A program made the position numbers and the translations under genes. This document shows positions 23,504 through 35,273 of a stretch of 64,000 nt of DNA, in pieces (within the stretch, counting starts at the first letter, position 1; each line of letters opens with the position of its first letter). A model generated the notes under the pieces. That model was not told the origin of the DNA and did not search any database. It worked only from the letters and a program-made list of their open reading frames with translations. The stretch covers positions 3,410,001-3,474,000 of the forward strand of contig OZ024842.1 of the NCBI GenBank assembly GCA_964017145.1. The letters run 5' to 3'. The DNA comes from Agrocybe praecox. Its lineage: Eukaryota; Basidiomycota; Agaricomycetes; Agaricales; Agrocybaceae.

Positions 23504-23780
23504 GAAGCCTAAGCGGTATTGTCAATGGGAGGTCATGGTTGATAGTTTGACAATTGCTACCTGTTTATTCATATACTATATAATCAATATAAAAAAGACA
23601 TCTTATATCTGTTTCCACCAGAAATATCGTCACAGAGCCATCGAGAGATAATCATGAATTTGTGAGGGAGCGCTAATGGATGCGCAAATTAAAAGTATTG
23701 TGGATTGCTCTTGTAGAAAAAGACATGATGGAATACAATAATTCATTTATGAACCTATTGGGTCCATGTATATAAAACCG

Positions 23781-25735
23781 TTACGAAGCCAAAAGACTCG
23801 TAAGCTGAGTTTCAATACCTACAAGAACATCAATATTTCCACAAGCAGAGTCTACGAGAAATCCTTTGGTAAGGACAATCCCGCTCTGATTCGCCTGATT
23901 TCCGAGCTGAGCGAGAGACGTCGTATTTGGGTTATACATCGGCCATCCAAGACTGAGCAGGCCTTTCTGCGGGTCCCGAGCGAACGTTACCCAAGCTCCT
24001 TGCATCAGTGTTGAAAGCGCAATCTCCTCTGGAGTAGCAGGTGTCGTGCTGATGTTGTAGGTACCAAAGACGAGGGGTATTTCGGAAGCGTGATACGCAC
24101 GAAGTTCTGGTCTGGTGGAGATATCAGGAAATACGCCTGGTGGGTGAATAATTAGGGTAGGGAGAAGTATTTCAGTCATAATGATAATAACCTTGATATT
24201 GGTATCTCCACGTCGGCACGCCATTATTAACACGATCCAATGCAGAAACTCCGGCTGCACAAGTAAAGCCAGTCTAAAGTGAATGATAATAAGTGTCGGT
24301 CGAAACCTTGGGTTCGTTTTGTTGCCCTAAACCGTGAACCTACCAGAGTCAATACGTCAGACAACATCTCAGAAATCGTAGGTGTGGAAATTCCCGTGGT
24401 CAATAATTCTTGCACAAGGAGGAATATGTCGTCTTCGTTGGCGGCAGTGCCACCTAGGACTGGCACTCGAAGGAAGTTTCCTGCCGCGGACCGTGCTGGA
24501 ACGTCGGGAAATACGTTGATATCTGGATGCGTTGAACATTCCAGTCATCACCCAATGGTCTCGAGGATAAAAACGTCCACGTACTATCAACTACACGATT
24601 GAAGGCAGCGTTCGTACTGATAACTGCATTTTCGAGGGTGCGGAAAGGGACTGCTTGCATGCATTTGAATTGGGCTTCAGTGATATCTATCGACATGTAT
24701 TATTATCAGGTTCACTGGAGGAACATGTCAAGCACTGACCACTTCCGCACCCAACTGCAACGGCAACAGTATTCCAAGGGGTTGGATCAAGGACAGTCGT
24801 GTTCGTAGTCTGCAGCAGAGCGCTGGCGATAAAGTTTCCCGTTAGCCAACTGTCAAGATCGCGATAGAGCGCTTTGAACTTACGTTCCAGATTCTGTGAT
24901 AATACCTGAATAGCATATTGGCCAAACAACGTAAGGAGGGAAGAAAGAAAGAAAATCGTAAGCTCGAACCTTTGACCTTCGTATCGTGAGGGTGCGCAAA
25001 CGTATACTGATCAGCCGATGCAGCGCCAGCACTCTGACCAAACAAAACAATACGATTCGGATCTCCTCCAAAGTTGGCGATATTATCATGGACCCAAGCA
25101 ACCACCGCGTCGAGATCCAAAAATCCAAAGTTCTGCGAAGCGGTTTTACTAACCAGCTGTGGTGCATTCGGCTGTCCGAAAATGTTGAGACGATAGTTGA
25201 AAGTCACGATTATGATATCATCATTGTCGCGAACAAAGTTGGTCCCCACGTAAATCGGAATGTTGCTCTAGGTAACGAAAAACTGATTAATAACTGTGCT
25301 ATAAGCGTTTCAGAGACAAGTACGATAGTAACTCACTGTGCCAAACACTGTGCCCCCGCCGTATATCCAAAGTAACACAGCCGTATTTTGTTTTCTCTTC
25401 ACACTCGGAGACCATATGTTGACAGTAAGACAGTCTTCCGACTCCGTCGTATTGATACCCAGCCCACCTGCGAGCTTCAAGAACTCGACATTAGATGGAC
25501 TCAACTCTTGTACACAAGAGTCTCCGAAGGTCGTCGCCTTAAAAACGTTTTTACGAATGGCAGGAAGTCTAGGAGCTTCCCATCTTCCAGCTGTGGCGAA
25601 TGGTACACCTAAGAATTGTCGAACAGTGGGAGCGGCGAACGTGCCAGAGACAGGCCCCTGTTGTGTGTTAACAGTAAGGCCATCGAGCTGGGCACGGACA
25701 CAGAGAGAGAGGAGTAAAGTTAACAAGACCTTCAT
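23781..25735 (-). CDS. Secreted type-B carboxylesterase (CE6)
   Basis: The clearest example of the eight-exon plan. I start at 25735 (signal peptide MKVLLTLLLSLCVRA, then QLDGLTVNTQQG), 13 codons inside the open frame. Exon 1 ends after VFGT. Exon 2 carries [16 protein letters not shown] and the nucleophile elbow FGQSAG. Exon 3 is a 22-nt micro-exon (GIITESGT). Exon 4 has PTPWNTVAVAVGCG, exon 5 FKCMQAVPF, exon 6 the acid region NEDDIF, exon 7 PTWRYQYQ and exon 8 the His motif YHASEIPLVFGTYN, ending LTSLLAS. About 520 residues. It lies inside the hydrophobin mirror duplication, away from the CE1-CE5 block but in the same orientation. Confidence 0.93.
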
Positions 25736-26399
25736 CTTGAAATGGTGTAGTAAACGACTAAACGCGAACTCCACCTCGACTTAAGTTGGGAATAACGAAG
25801 TAAGCTTTTGTAGAATTTGACAATACCACCCGGTTCCCGACGGGAGGCCTAGAAAACACAAGACATGAGCTCCGCAAAGAAGAAAATACCATAGAAAGTA
25901 AAACCGACCGCGGGGGGAGCCAATGAAAACGAATCTCATGTAACCATTCGAGTGAGGGCTGTAGGTGCATTGAAACATTTGACGTACACGCTGATGACTA
26001 TGACATGTCATCGAAGCACCCTCATATCGGCATTGCACCCGTTCATAGGACTTTGGAGCAATTCGAGGACATCTTCCCATCCCTAAATGACGAGCCTTGA
26101 AGTAACCAGTATTAGTAGGCGATCGCAACAAAGAGACTTTTCGAGTACAGTCATGTGGTCCTTATGGCGACGCATATACATACAACCTTCGAAGGCATCT
26201 TGAACCAAATGGATCGAATCGGAATATCATGCATTGATAAAATGAGTTCACAGTTCAATTGGACTGGTATATTTTTACCCGTACGAAGTACATTTGGGTA
26301 TTTTACATGTGACCTACGTAGGACCGGATGAGCAAAGCAGCAGCAATTAAGTAGGAAGAAGTCTTACAACACAATCTTACAAATGAAAAGACTATGTCT
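25736..26399. other. Spacer between CE6 and CE7
   Basis: CE6 promoter and CE7 3' flank. The minus-strand frames at 25758-26131 have no recognisable features. No repeat is seen. Confidence 0.5.
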
Positions 26400-28324
26400 T
26401 CACGCGAAATTGACTGCTAATTGCGAGCTGAATTGCTGAAGCTGGTCGAGAGCGTTTGATGAGCAGACGGTGTCAACAAGCGATCCTTGAGTAAAAACGA
26501 CTCCAGTGGCGTTTAAAATATTGCCTAACTGTGCCGTACTCGACGTAGATGGGCTATATGAAGGCCAGCCCAAGTTGATCAATCCCTTCGAAGGGTTCTG
26601 CGCAAAGGCGACCCAAGCGGCCTGCATGTATTTTGAGAGGGCAATCTCATCCGTAGTTGATGGCGCAAAGGTGCTCGTGTTGTAGGTTCCAAACACAAGG
26701 GGTATTTCGGAAGCATGGTAAGCTCTCATGTCTTGTCGTGGTGACTGATTCGCAAACACGGCTGCACATGGGGTGAGAAAATTGGAGGTAAAATGACCAG
26801 CGAATAAGAAACGTACCTTGATATTGGTAACGCCAGGTGGGGACTTTTGCACTCAGACGGTCTTGTGCGGTTACCCCCGCGTTACATGTGAAGCCAGACT
26901 AGGATAAGTTAGTATGGGAGTCAGAGAATAGTTAAGGAATACATACCTGGGTCATTATATCAGACATCAACTCTGTAGAGAACGGCACTGTTGTCCCTGA
27001 TGCAACGAGCTGTGATGCAACTACAAAGATGTCGCCTTCGTTGAGGGTGCTTCCTCCTAAAACGGGCACTCTAAGGAAATTTCCAGAGGCCCTTCGCTGA
27101 GCCAAATCGGAGAATAGAGTGATGTCTATTGAATGAACTTTAGAGCTGGTTTGAGAGAACATCCTGCCTTACCATCTATGATGAATTTAAAGCCAAGCCC
27201 TGACTGAATAACTGTGTCTTCCAAAGTTCTGGCAGAGACGGCCTTCATGCATGAGAATTGAGCAGCATTGGCAACTAAGATAGAGATAAAAATAGGCGGA
27301 CTAGAGGAAGCAATATGAATACGCACTGTTCCCGCATCCAACGGTTTTGGCTATGGTATTCCAGGAGGCCTCATCTAGGGTCGGATTAGCAAGTAATCCA
27401 TTGGTAACGAGAGCAAGGCTACGCATATAACCATCAGAAACAGCGACCACGAAGAGTTATACTGCGAACTCACTTTCCAGATTGTTGGATAATCCCTAGG
27501 GGTCAACTATTAGATATGCACCACGACCCAGAGAGTGCTCTGACAATTCACCTTTGACAATCGTATCGTGAGGGTGGGAGAAAGAGTAGGCATCAGCTGC
27601 AGTGCTGCCAGCACTTTGGCCGAATAGAGAAATACGGTTGGGATCACCACCGAACGCAGCGATGTTGTCATGAACCCATTGGACGGCGGCTTCAAGATCG
27701 AGGAGACCGAAATTTTGGGAATCTTTGTTGTTCGCCAATTGGGGAGCATTGGGTTGCCCAAAAATGTTCAGACGATAATTAAACGTGACAATAGTGATAT
27801 CGTCATGGTCGCGCACAATATTTTGGCCACCATAGATGGGGAGATTGCTCTATCAAAGGTAAACGCATTAACGGAAGTTTATATATAAGTGCTTCACAGT
27901 TACTTACACTTCCAAACTGGAACGCTCCGCCGTATATCCATAGAAGAACAGCAGTCTTTTGTTTCCTAGAAGTACTTGGTGCCCATATATTGACAGTCAA
28001 GCAGTTTTCTGACTCTGGAATGTCGATTCCTTGCCCTCCAGCGAGCTTCAAGAATTCTAAATTCGCAGGCGTCTTCAATTGCAAGCAGGTGTCGCTAAAT
28101 TTGTCCGCTTTCAAGACTGATGATCGTCTGGGTGGTTTGGCAGGCACTTCCCAACGACCGGCTGAAGCGAATGGAACCCCTAAAAATTGGCGTACGGTTG
28201 GCAAAACCAGTGAGCCAGAAACTACGCCTTCTTGGGTGGTGACGACAGTGCCACTGTGTGCGCTAATGCTGAACGCATGGCCGAGGGCCGTCGAGAAAAG
28301 GAGTGGGATGAGCAAGGATTTCAT
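26400..28324 (-). CDS. Secreted type-B carboxylesterase, divergent (CE7)
   Basis: Start at 28324 with the signal peptide MKSLLIPLLFSTALGHA. The N-terminus is longer than in the paralogues (about 15 extra residues before the TTQEGVVSG strand). Motifs: [58 protein letters not shown] (acid) and YHASEIPLVFGTYN (His). The last exon ends SSQLAVNFA at 26400. Exon 5 differs in sequence (SARTLEDTVIQSGLGFKF). Together with CE1 it shares GGxTLNExDIF, suggesting an older split between CE1/CE7 and CE2-CE6. A TATA-like TATATAT lies about 35-40 bp upstream of the ATG. Confidence 0.92.
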
Positions 28325-30378
28325 ATCAGCTGCAATCGACCACGGGAATGGACTGAGCCTTATATATCATTTGGTGTTTAGCTGGCTGTTTCCTCTTGCT
28401 TTCGGTCCCGTCCATGATCACGTCGAATATTCCGAGGTTTTACGCCGCAGTTTGTCGAACGCTATGAGACGAAGATAAACTTTGCCATAAGAAACAAGAA
28501 AAAGAATATCAGCTTACCTTTCCACGTCACGATGTCGTTCATCATCAACTAATAATCGCGTGCCGTAGGAAAAAGAAGTCGCCGTTACTTGTTCAGCATT
28601 GACGGTACCTGTCTTCGCCGCTTCTCCAAAAACCTCCTCGCGCGTCACAAGTGATAATTTCGTAAAGAAGCCTTGCGGGTGAGAGAAAATGGACAAAAGC
28701 ATAGCAGTTCGTGCCAGATTGCAATCATGACATCTTCGGTCATGAAAAAAGATTTCGAGGGCCTGGAGTTATATTTGAAGATGCTACGTGTACAGTGATG
28801 GACGAAGAGAATCAAGGAGGTATATTGGACTTGATTCGCGACAGAAAGGACATGAAGGAACCGGGAAGAAACTTGAAAGACTCAACGTTCAACACTGAAT
28901 TGATCATGCGTCGAGTCGCGGTGATAACGTGACAATCGCGCCGCGCGACGCGACGAACAGTGGATTTCAACAAATTACGAGACCTAAAAAACATAGGACT
29001 CGTCTATACCTGACCAAAAAACTCCCTTATTACCCGGTCACGAGCGTCTCCGGCTAGTAACATAGCCGGTTTAGTTTTCACTCTTCCACACGGCGGGCAT
29101 CGATATGTCAAATGCTGTGCTAGCTGCCGAGGCAGCCGTCGACGAACTTCGTCAATATATTACCTTTCGATGAAACAGACGCTCATACCGACGATCCACT
29201 ACCTCCCGACTCTTGTTAGATCGCACTATGTACTCATTTCGAATTCAAACTTCACCTGGATCGCTTTTTTACCACGTTAGAGCCACTGCCTTCCCCGGTC
29301 CTCTAATCGCATTGTCAATCTTGTCTGCACAATCCTAGTATATGCCCACCATGCTCTACACTTCTATAAAGTCGCATGCCTCTCCATCGAAGCCTCATTC
29401 TCCTCTAAAATGCGGTCCGACGCAAAGACGAACTCGGATCCTCAACGATGCACTCTATAAGGCCTGCCTGTCTTTCACCTATTTATTTACCCTATCACAA
29501 TAGCTCTTCGTACTGCGGCAGAAAATGTTAATTCCCACTCACTACACTCTCTTGACACTCACTAAATTTCTTTAAATGTTACAATCCATACCGTTGATAT
29601 AAACCGTATTCTTTGCTGCCAAACAATCTTAACACCTCACTTCTCCTACGTAGTCACGCAAATAATTTTGACTGCTGTGTTTTCTCTTCACACGCGATGC
29701 AAGAAAGGGAAACGACCACCGTAGTACTCTCTACATCGCACTAACCTTGTCGTACAACGACTTTATGGGTACCCTTCTGTTCACAATTCATCTTTTGAAA
29801 CTTGCCTTTTCGTCTTACCTATCGTCCACTCAATCACACCGATATCTCTCCCCTTTGACAATACTCCGCCTACGGTACTCCAAAATATGTTGTCACGTAC
29901 TTGTAAACAACGACATGAAAAACAAGAGACTTCACAGGTCAATTGGCGACAATTTAACTGCTCTCCAATAAAATTTAACTAGCCCATACGTCACGCAAAT
30001 GTAAAAGCCATAGATATGGTTAAATATACTCCTACACTTACCCCCCTTTCCCTACCTTCCTCCTTCGCGGCATCCTACGGATCTATACCCTCGATAGGTC
30101 TCGTGATCTGCCAGCTGCGCTTGGCCCATAACCCTCAAGTCATGGAAGATTTATTAACCGTACATATGTGCAACAAACGCGAGACTGGTGAGTGATGGAG
30201 GTCGAAAGAAAGTTCTCTATTCATACGATTGTTAATCAAAGAAAACATCGGCGGTTCTTGCGGAAATGGAGAATAAGACGTCTTTTTTATTTTGATTATC
30301 TATATTATAAGGATAAACGGGTAGCGATCGTTAAAGGTATCGACCTCGGCTTCCCATTGCCAACACTGCATAAGCGTC
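28325..30378. other. Two-kb region without a supported gene
   Basis: CE7 promoter at the left, HYD4 3' flank at the right. The minus-strand frame 28514-28702 (TREEVFGEAAKTGTVNAEQV) has coding-like composition and is followed by a good donor (AG|GTAAGC). A partner exon could lie near 28397-28455, but I do not recognise it. A plus-strand frame at 28711-28932 is also unrecognised. From 29100 to 30150 the DNA is C/T-rich with no ORF above about 75 codons. Confidence 0.35.
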
Positions 30379-30876
30379 TCAAAGGTTGAGGTTGATGGGG
30401 CTGCATCCAAGGTTGATGAGACCATTCTGAGGACATGAGATGTTAATAATAGTGAACATGGACGTCAAACACCGCATTGTCACTCACGAATTGGTTGTTA
30501 GTGCAGCAAACGGGTTGTGCAGAGCAGGAGTTGCCTCCGGCTCCGAGAATGCTAAGAGGACTGCAGCTCACTAATGCAGATTTGAGCATTCAGGTTTTAG
30601 GATCGCTCGTACGAATGACTTACAACCGATGAGACCACCAATGTCGGGCAAGACGAGACCAAGGAGACCCCCCAACGAAGCGAGGGTCGTGACGCTGCTC
30701 TGTAATTCGAATTAGCGATTTTTTCTTTCTTTCTTAAAACACGAAAGAACACGGACCTGCATGGTGCTGTTACAGCACGAGATGGAGCCAGTGTTGCAGT
30801 CGCCATCACGAGCCTGGAGAGGAGTGGCAACAGCAAGGACTGGGAGAGCAAGAACAGCAACGGCGGAGGCACGCAT
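30379..30876 (-). CDS. Class I hydrophobin (HYD4)
   Basis: Four exons. A signal peptide ([20 protein letters not shown]) is followed by [15 protein letters not shown]. Exon 2 reads [20 protein letters not shown]; exon 3 has [13 protein letters not shown] and exon 4 ends [11 protein letters not shown]. Eight Cys in class I spacing. The mirror-image partner is HYD3, sharing exon sequence and intron positions, with recognisable similarity in the introns. TATA (30953-30960) lies about 84 bp upstream. The upstream spacer (30877-31797) lacks the TIR element present at the equivalent place in the left arm. Confidence 0.95.
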
Positions 30877-31797
30877 GATGATTTGAGTGAGGTAGAGTAG
30901 TAGTTGAATGGGACTGATTTGTTCGACTGAGGAATTGCTTTGTATCCCACCCTTTTTATATGTCGATACACTGTATCCTCTTTCAAGTCCGATGTACTCA
31001 TAGGACACCCGAGATGTTTCGTTTGGTAAAGGTGACTCGCAAAGCGCCTACTTGATTCCACGAAACACGAAGAACACGGCATGGATGTGCTGATGAACAG
31101 GAACCGCTAGGGGTTAATGAGTCACGTCATAACGTTAAGTATATCGATAGTTTAATCACCGTTTGGACAAGTTTTCCGTGAACACTTTCAGACCATTTTG
31201 CAGCCCTAAGTTCACGGCAATCTGTATTAAAACGTAAGTATGTAGGTGACCGCAGTCGCAGCAACTTACTAGTACTTGAAATGCACAATACCATATGTGC
31301 ATGATACATCATCGTACAGACAAGAGGCGCAAATTGCAAGGAAATTGAGAAAGTGTATATAGACGTCAATGCCGATTTTCGGTCTAACTTGCACTGTCTT
31401 GAGGATGTCAACACGGTAAAGGCATGAAAAGGAAGAAATCGGCAGGTGAACATGTATGTATGAAGCGACATGCCATCCAGTCCGGAAACATCTGTTCACG
31501 CAAGTTCGCAGAAGTTCGCTCAACGCCGAGGCGCCACTGATCGATCACTATCAATCGATCACTCATTGGCATCAGCCCTGGGCGCTTGTGGGACGAGTGA
31601 TTAATAGTCCTGAGAGGGAAGGTCGTTTACAACGGTACTCAAATCTTGCGATGTGAGAAAACAAATCATGAATTCTGTAAACTATTGACGGTATGTACGA
31701 GTCAATTGCTGTCCGAAAGACCTCAATATCATGATTACTAAGTGAGCGAACTCGCGTGCCGTGCTAGCACATGATATCACTACGTAGGACGACCCGT
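30877..31797. other. Spacer between HYD5 and HYD4
   Basis: About 920 bp with the HYD4 promoter at its left end. No gene or TIR element is seen. The minus-strand frames at 31127-31523 have no family features. Confidence 0.5.
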
Positions 31798-32368
31798 TCA
31801 AAGGTTGAGGTTGATGGGGCTGCATCCAAGAGAGATGAGACCGCTCTGTAAAACTCATAATAAGTTTGCGTGTAATGTGTGAGGTGAATCCGAACGTACG
31901 AAGGTGTTTCCAGTGCAGCAGACTGGTTGAGCGGAGCTATATGCAATGTCATTATTTACAAGTGAGAACCAGATAATCAACCAACATACCAAGAGTTGCC
32001 ACCAAGACCGAGGATGCTAAGGGGGCTACAGCTCACTATAATGATGGTAAGCTTCATGAATATTCCAAGGCTAAAAAGACAAGTCACGCACATCCGACGA
32101 GACCAGTGATAGAGCCGAGGTCAATACCGAGGAGACCTGCCAACGAAGCGACGGTCTGGGTAGTAGACTAGAGATAAAAACATCAAGTTAGCAAATCTCG
32201 TCGACCGAAATGCTCAGATGCAATACATACGCTTTGGACCTGGTTGCAGCACTGAATGCTACCAGTGTTGCAGTTACCACTCTGGCGGCGGAGGAGCTCG
32301 GCAGGGGTGGCAGCAGCAAGAATGGGAGCAGCGAAGGAGAGGGCAACAGCAGCGGAGGTGAAACGCAT
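31798..32368 (-). CDS. Class I hydrophobin (HYD5)
   Basis: Five exons, including the extra intron that splits the Cys codon of GNSC. Exon 1 is almost the same as HYD2 (one residue differs, NTGSIQ for NTGNIQ). Exon 2 (STTQTVASLAGLLGIDLGSI) is instead closest to HYD9 (SSSQTVASLAGLLGIDRGSI). The C-terminus reads [14 protein letters not shown], again like HYD9. All eight Cys are present. The gene therefore looks mosaic: the HYD2-type promoter and signal peptide joined to a HYD9-like body. TATA at 32447-32453, 85 bp upstream of the ATG. Confidence 0.95.
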
Positions 32369-32854
32369 ATTCAATGAAATTGAGGTGAGTAGTCGACTGC
32401 AAAAACTTGTAAGATGACTGGGGGATAAAGCAGAGTTGCACCTCCCTTTTATACTGTACCGTTACTTACTATCGTGTGTATAATTCGTCAATATGTAACA
32501 TATTTAGTATCGGTTCGCGAGGACATACGAGAGATGAAGCCACCCCCTTTCCCGTAGATGGTCCACTGAGAATTATCGGACAATTTAGTTGAGTTGACCT
32601 GTGGTTATGTGTGGGAATCCTCATGTCAGTTCCTGATCGAGCGCTTCTTTACTCCGGTCTCTTCAATTACGGCGTTTAATCGTTTAATGAATTCCTCGAC
32701 TCGGATCCCATTCTCGCTTAGGTATATTATATGTTTCCGGGGAAATACTATACATTCGAAATTGACAGTCGTTGTGGTCCGCGGTAGAGAAATACACTTG
32801 TACAATACAACATATTTGACATTGACGGTTATTGGAATCTACATAGATTTTTAG
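32369..32854 (-). promoter_or_regulatory. HYD5 promoter, near-identical to the HYD2 promoter
   Basis: Reverse complement of 20338-20823 with about nine differences. It includes the same TATA spacing and the same sequence up to the ATG (CTCAATTTCATTGAAT before it). Confidence 0.8.
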
Positions 32855-33029
32855 AAAGCACACGCCTGTTATAAGCTCAAAAACAAGAAGTCCCTGTCAT
32901 GCTATGTGGGACGGTAGAATTGATTTTCCGTATAGTATCTCAATAGGATTTGAATGCGCAAAATATTTATATTTTATTGTTTATAACAATACGACTGGTC
33001 ACAAGACCAAACTGCTTTGCAACTACATC

Positions 33030-33547
33030 TCAAAGGTTGAGGTTGAGGGGGTTGCATCCAAAGGCAAGAAGACCGCCCTGATGAAGCATATGAGTCGATG
33101 TGAATGATTCGTGAAATACTTCGACTTACGAATGAGTTGTTCGTGCAGCAGACGGGCTGAGCAGAGCAAGAGTTGCCTCCAACGCCGAGGATGCTGAGAG
33201 GGCTACAGCTCACTGCAGATTTTAGATTATATTAGTGACTGGGTGTCGCACAGAATAAGCATTACTTACAGCCAGCGAGAAGACCGAGACTGGGCAGAGA
33301 GATACCGAGGAGACCAGCGAGTTGAGTGATGCTGGTCGAGTTGGACTGGAGGAAGAAAGAAATGCAACCGTTAGAGTTGGTAGGATGCCGACGTAATAGG
33401 ATCGCTGCGTACCTGTTGGACCTGGTTGCAGCACAAGGTGCTTCCAGTGTTGCAGTCACCATCGCGAGCCTCGACGATGGGTGTGGCAGCAGCAAGGAGA
33501 GGAGAGGCAGCGACGGCCAAAACAATAGCAGCAGAGGTGAAACGCAT
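33030..33547 (-). CDS. Class I hydrophobin (HYD6)
   Basis: Four exons. A signal peptide ([20 protein letters not shown]) is followed by [19 protein letters not shown], nearly identical to HYD1. Exon 2 is [20 protein letters not shown], exon 3 [19 protein letters not shown] and exon 4 [12 protein letters not shown]. Eight Cys with class I spacing. Mirror partner of HYD1, with the same TATA position (33619-33624, 77 bp upstream) and matching 5' flank. Its 3' end points toward HYD5. Confidence 0.95.
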
Positions 33548-33820
33548 GTTTGCAAGTAGTAGTAAAACGAGGATGATAGTTCGATTGACTGAGGTTCTTG
33601 GTTGAATACCTCTTCCCATTTATACCTCTCGAGATAAATATTTTGAAATTTACAATTATCCCGTTTTGTTTTACGTCCAATGGCATGACTTCTGCTGAGA
33701 AATATTCGTCGGTGTAATCCACCTCCGTCGCCGCAATATGTTTTGGACAATTGGAGAAATATTATGCATTCACGAGGATGCACCAATCGCCCGATTCCAA
33801 TCTTACGTTAGGCGCGGAAC

Positions 33821-34286
33821 TGGGTCCGAGGTACTAGGTTGATGTAGTGTACCTCAGCGTGTGAATTGTAACATGGGACTGAAAGTAAAACATAACAATC
33901 CCAGCATTGACATACACATTCCCCGGAGTTTGGGCATTTGCAGTGGAGGATAAAACGACCGTCCATCCGTCAATCGCCTGCAAAGCACGCCTGGGGAAAA
34001 ATGTTATTCTACATAACATGAGCCCCTCGAATCGTCCATAACCGTTCTTGCCGAAGTTATTCCCAATCGTAAAATCGAATCGTTTGGCCGCCTGGATAAA
34101 CATAAACTCTGGCTGTATTTCCGTGTTTGGATGGGAAAACCAACGCTTGTAATGACGTCACAGCATGCTTGTTTATTTTCACTTCTTCAAACCATAAAAA
34201 CATTTCCATGATTCAACCGGCGGCAAAGATATGCATATATCACGGGTTTTTGTAAGCTCAACGCCAGCGCCCAAGTCAGAATCTAA
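33821..34286. other. Right flank of the inverted duplication
   Basis: No gene is supported. The short minus-strand frame (33834-34103) is not recognisable. Confidence 0.4.
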
Positions 34287-34351
34287 ACATGGACGTTGAT
34301 GGGGTTGCGTCCAATGGCGATGACAGGCTGAGCAGAGTAAGAGTTGCCTGT
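34287..34351 (-). pseudogene. Hydrophobin 3'-end relic
   Basis: The minus-strand reading is GNSYSAQPV directly fused to IAIGRNPINVHV and a stop. This is the [22 protein letters not shown] end of a class I hydrophobin (closest to HYD8) with three visible defects. The Cys in GNSC is changed to Tyr, the Cys in LGC is changed to Arg, and the segment between (CCTNNSF, an intron and NGL) is deleted. No upstream exons are recognisable. Confidence 0.8.
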
Positions 34352-34465
34352 TCAAACTTTGTGCACACGTGTGCTGAGATTTTAGGACGCGATATGAAGA
34401 ACATTTCCTTACCACATAATCATACAAGACACTCCACGCCGCACACATACACTTCACTAACACTC

Positions 34466-34759
34466 TCACAACTCATCACCGCCTTTCCTCACTCTCTGCC
34501 TCGGGATCTGCTCTTCAACATAAATCACATCATCGTGGCTACCCAGTCCGGCAAGTACGGTATCTTTCGCATCTAGCCAGTCTCGCTTGTCCATGCTATA
34601 AAGATGCACGTCATCGAGTTGACCAACTTTGCCTTGATACCTTAACCCAGGGAACAATCCAGCCAGTGCAGTAGGAGACGAGTTATACGAAGAAGATGGC
34701 GCGAATGTAATTGCTAGATAGCTATTGGCGTCATGGTTTAGCTGATGAGGGAACGACAT
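34466..34759 (-). pseudogene. Orphan pro-domain resembling a kexin-type proprotein convertase
   Basis: The open frame from the ATG at 34759 encodes about 97 residues. SYLAITF, then GLRYQGKVGQLDDVHLYSMD, then DVIYVEEQIPRQRVRK follow the pattern of the S8 pro-domain of fungal kexins: a first beta strand, an 'xxGxVGELxxHxxF'-like core, and a final 'VxYVExQxPRQRxxR' cleavage site. A stop follows within a few residues (GGDEL). No catalytic subtilase domain lies downstream; the DNA there is the hydrophobin relic. It is either a gene fragment or a stand-alone inhibitor-like pro-domain. The assignment is from memory of the family and moderate at best. Confidence 0.35.
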
Positions 34760-35273
34760 TGTGGTGGTCGGGACGAAAACGCAATGCATCCAAAAGGGGA
34801 CAGATATGCCGACATCATACCTCACATGCACACGCTACTCACACGCTAAACAAAGTAAACATTCCATTTCCATCATGAGCGAGGAATAGAGGTGAATCCT
34901 ATGAGTCAACGCCGAACGAATGGGTAGATCAGACGCGATTATGATTCTAGAAACAGTAAGTTTGTGTGAAGTTCATCACAAACTTAACTTGTAAGTCATC
35001 CGAGCGTACTTGCTATATGGCATTATTCTCATGGTAGTACATCACATTTTCATACAACATCGGAACTTCGACATGTAGTGCGCGCTGACCAGCGTAAGTG
35101 AATAAATTGTACCTATTCACGTATAAGGAAACGCGATTAATATTAAAGTACATTATCCCTTTCACGTCCGCCTAGCCAGCCTAGCAACGTATGCTGCGAT
35201 AATCAACTGCTCAATCCTGAACGCGGGCACTTGTCAAACACTATGGATGACCTCAGGTTAACTTCGAAGTATC
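34760..35273. other. Spacer
   Basis: No gene recognised; AT-rich. Confidence 0.4.

Larger units (their letters stand above)
30379..33820 (-). repeat. Right arm of the inverted duplication carrying HYD4-HYD6
   Basis: Reverse-complement counterpart of 19373-23503 in the order HYD4 (=3), HYD5 (=2), HYD6 (=1). The outer limit near 33820 is where the HYD6 5' flank stops matching the HYD1 5' flank. The spacing between genes differs slightly, and the left-arm TIR element is missing here. Confidence 0.85.

Noticed and set aside
30597..31082. 161-codon minus-strand ORF
   Set aside because: Shadow frame over HYD4 and its promoter.
33262..33786. 174-codon minus-strand ORF
   Set aside because: Overlaps HYD6 exon 1 and its 5' flank in another frame; the equivalent frame also appears over HYD1 because the DNA is duplicated.
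19373..33820. Reading the inverted repeat arms as terminal repeats of one giant transposon
   Set aside because: The arms consist of complete, diverged, spliced host genes and lack terminal motifs or a target duplication.
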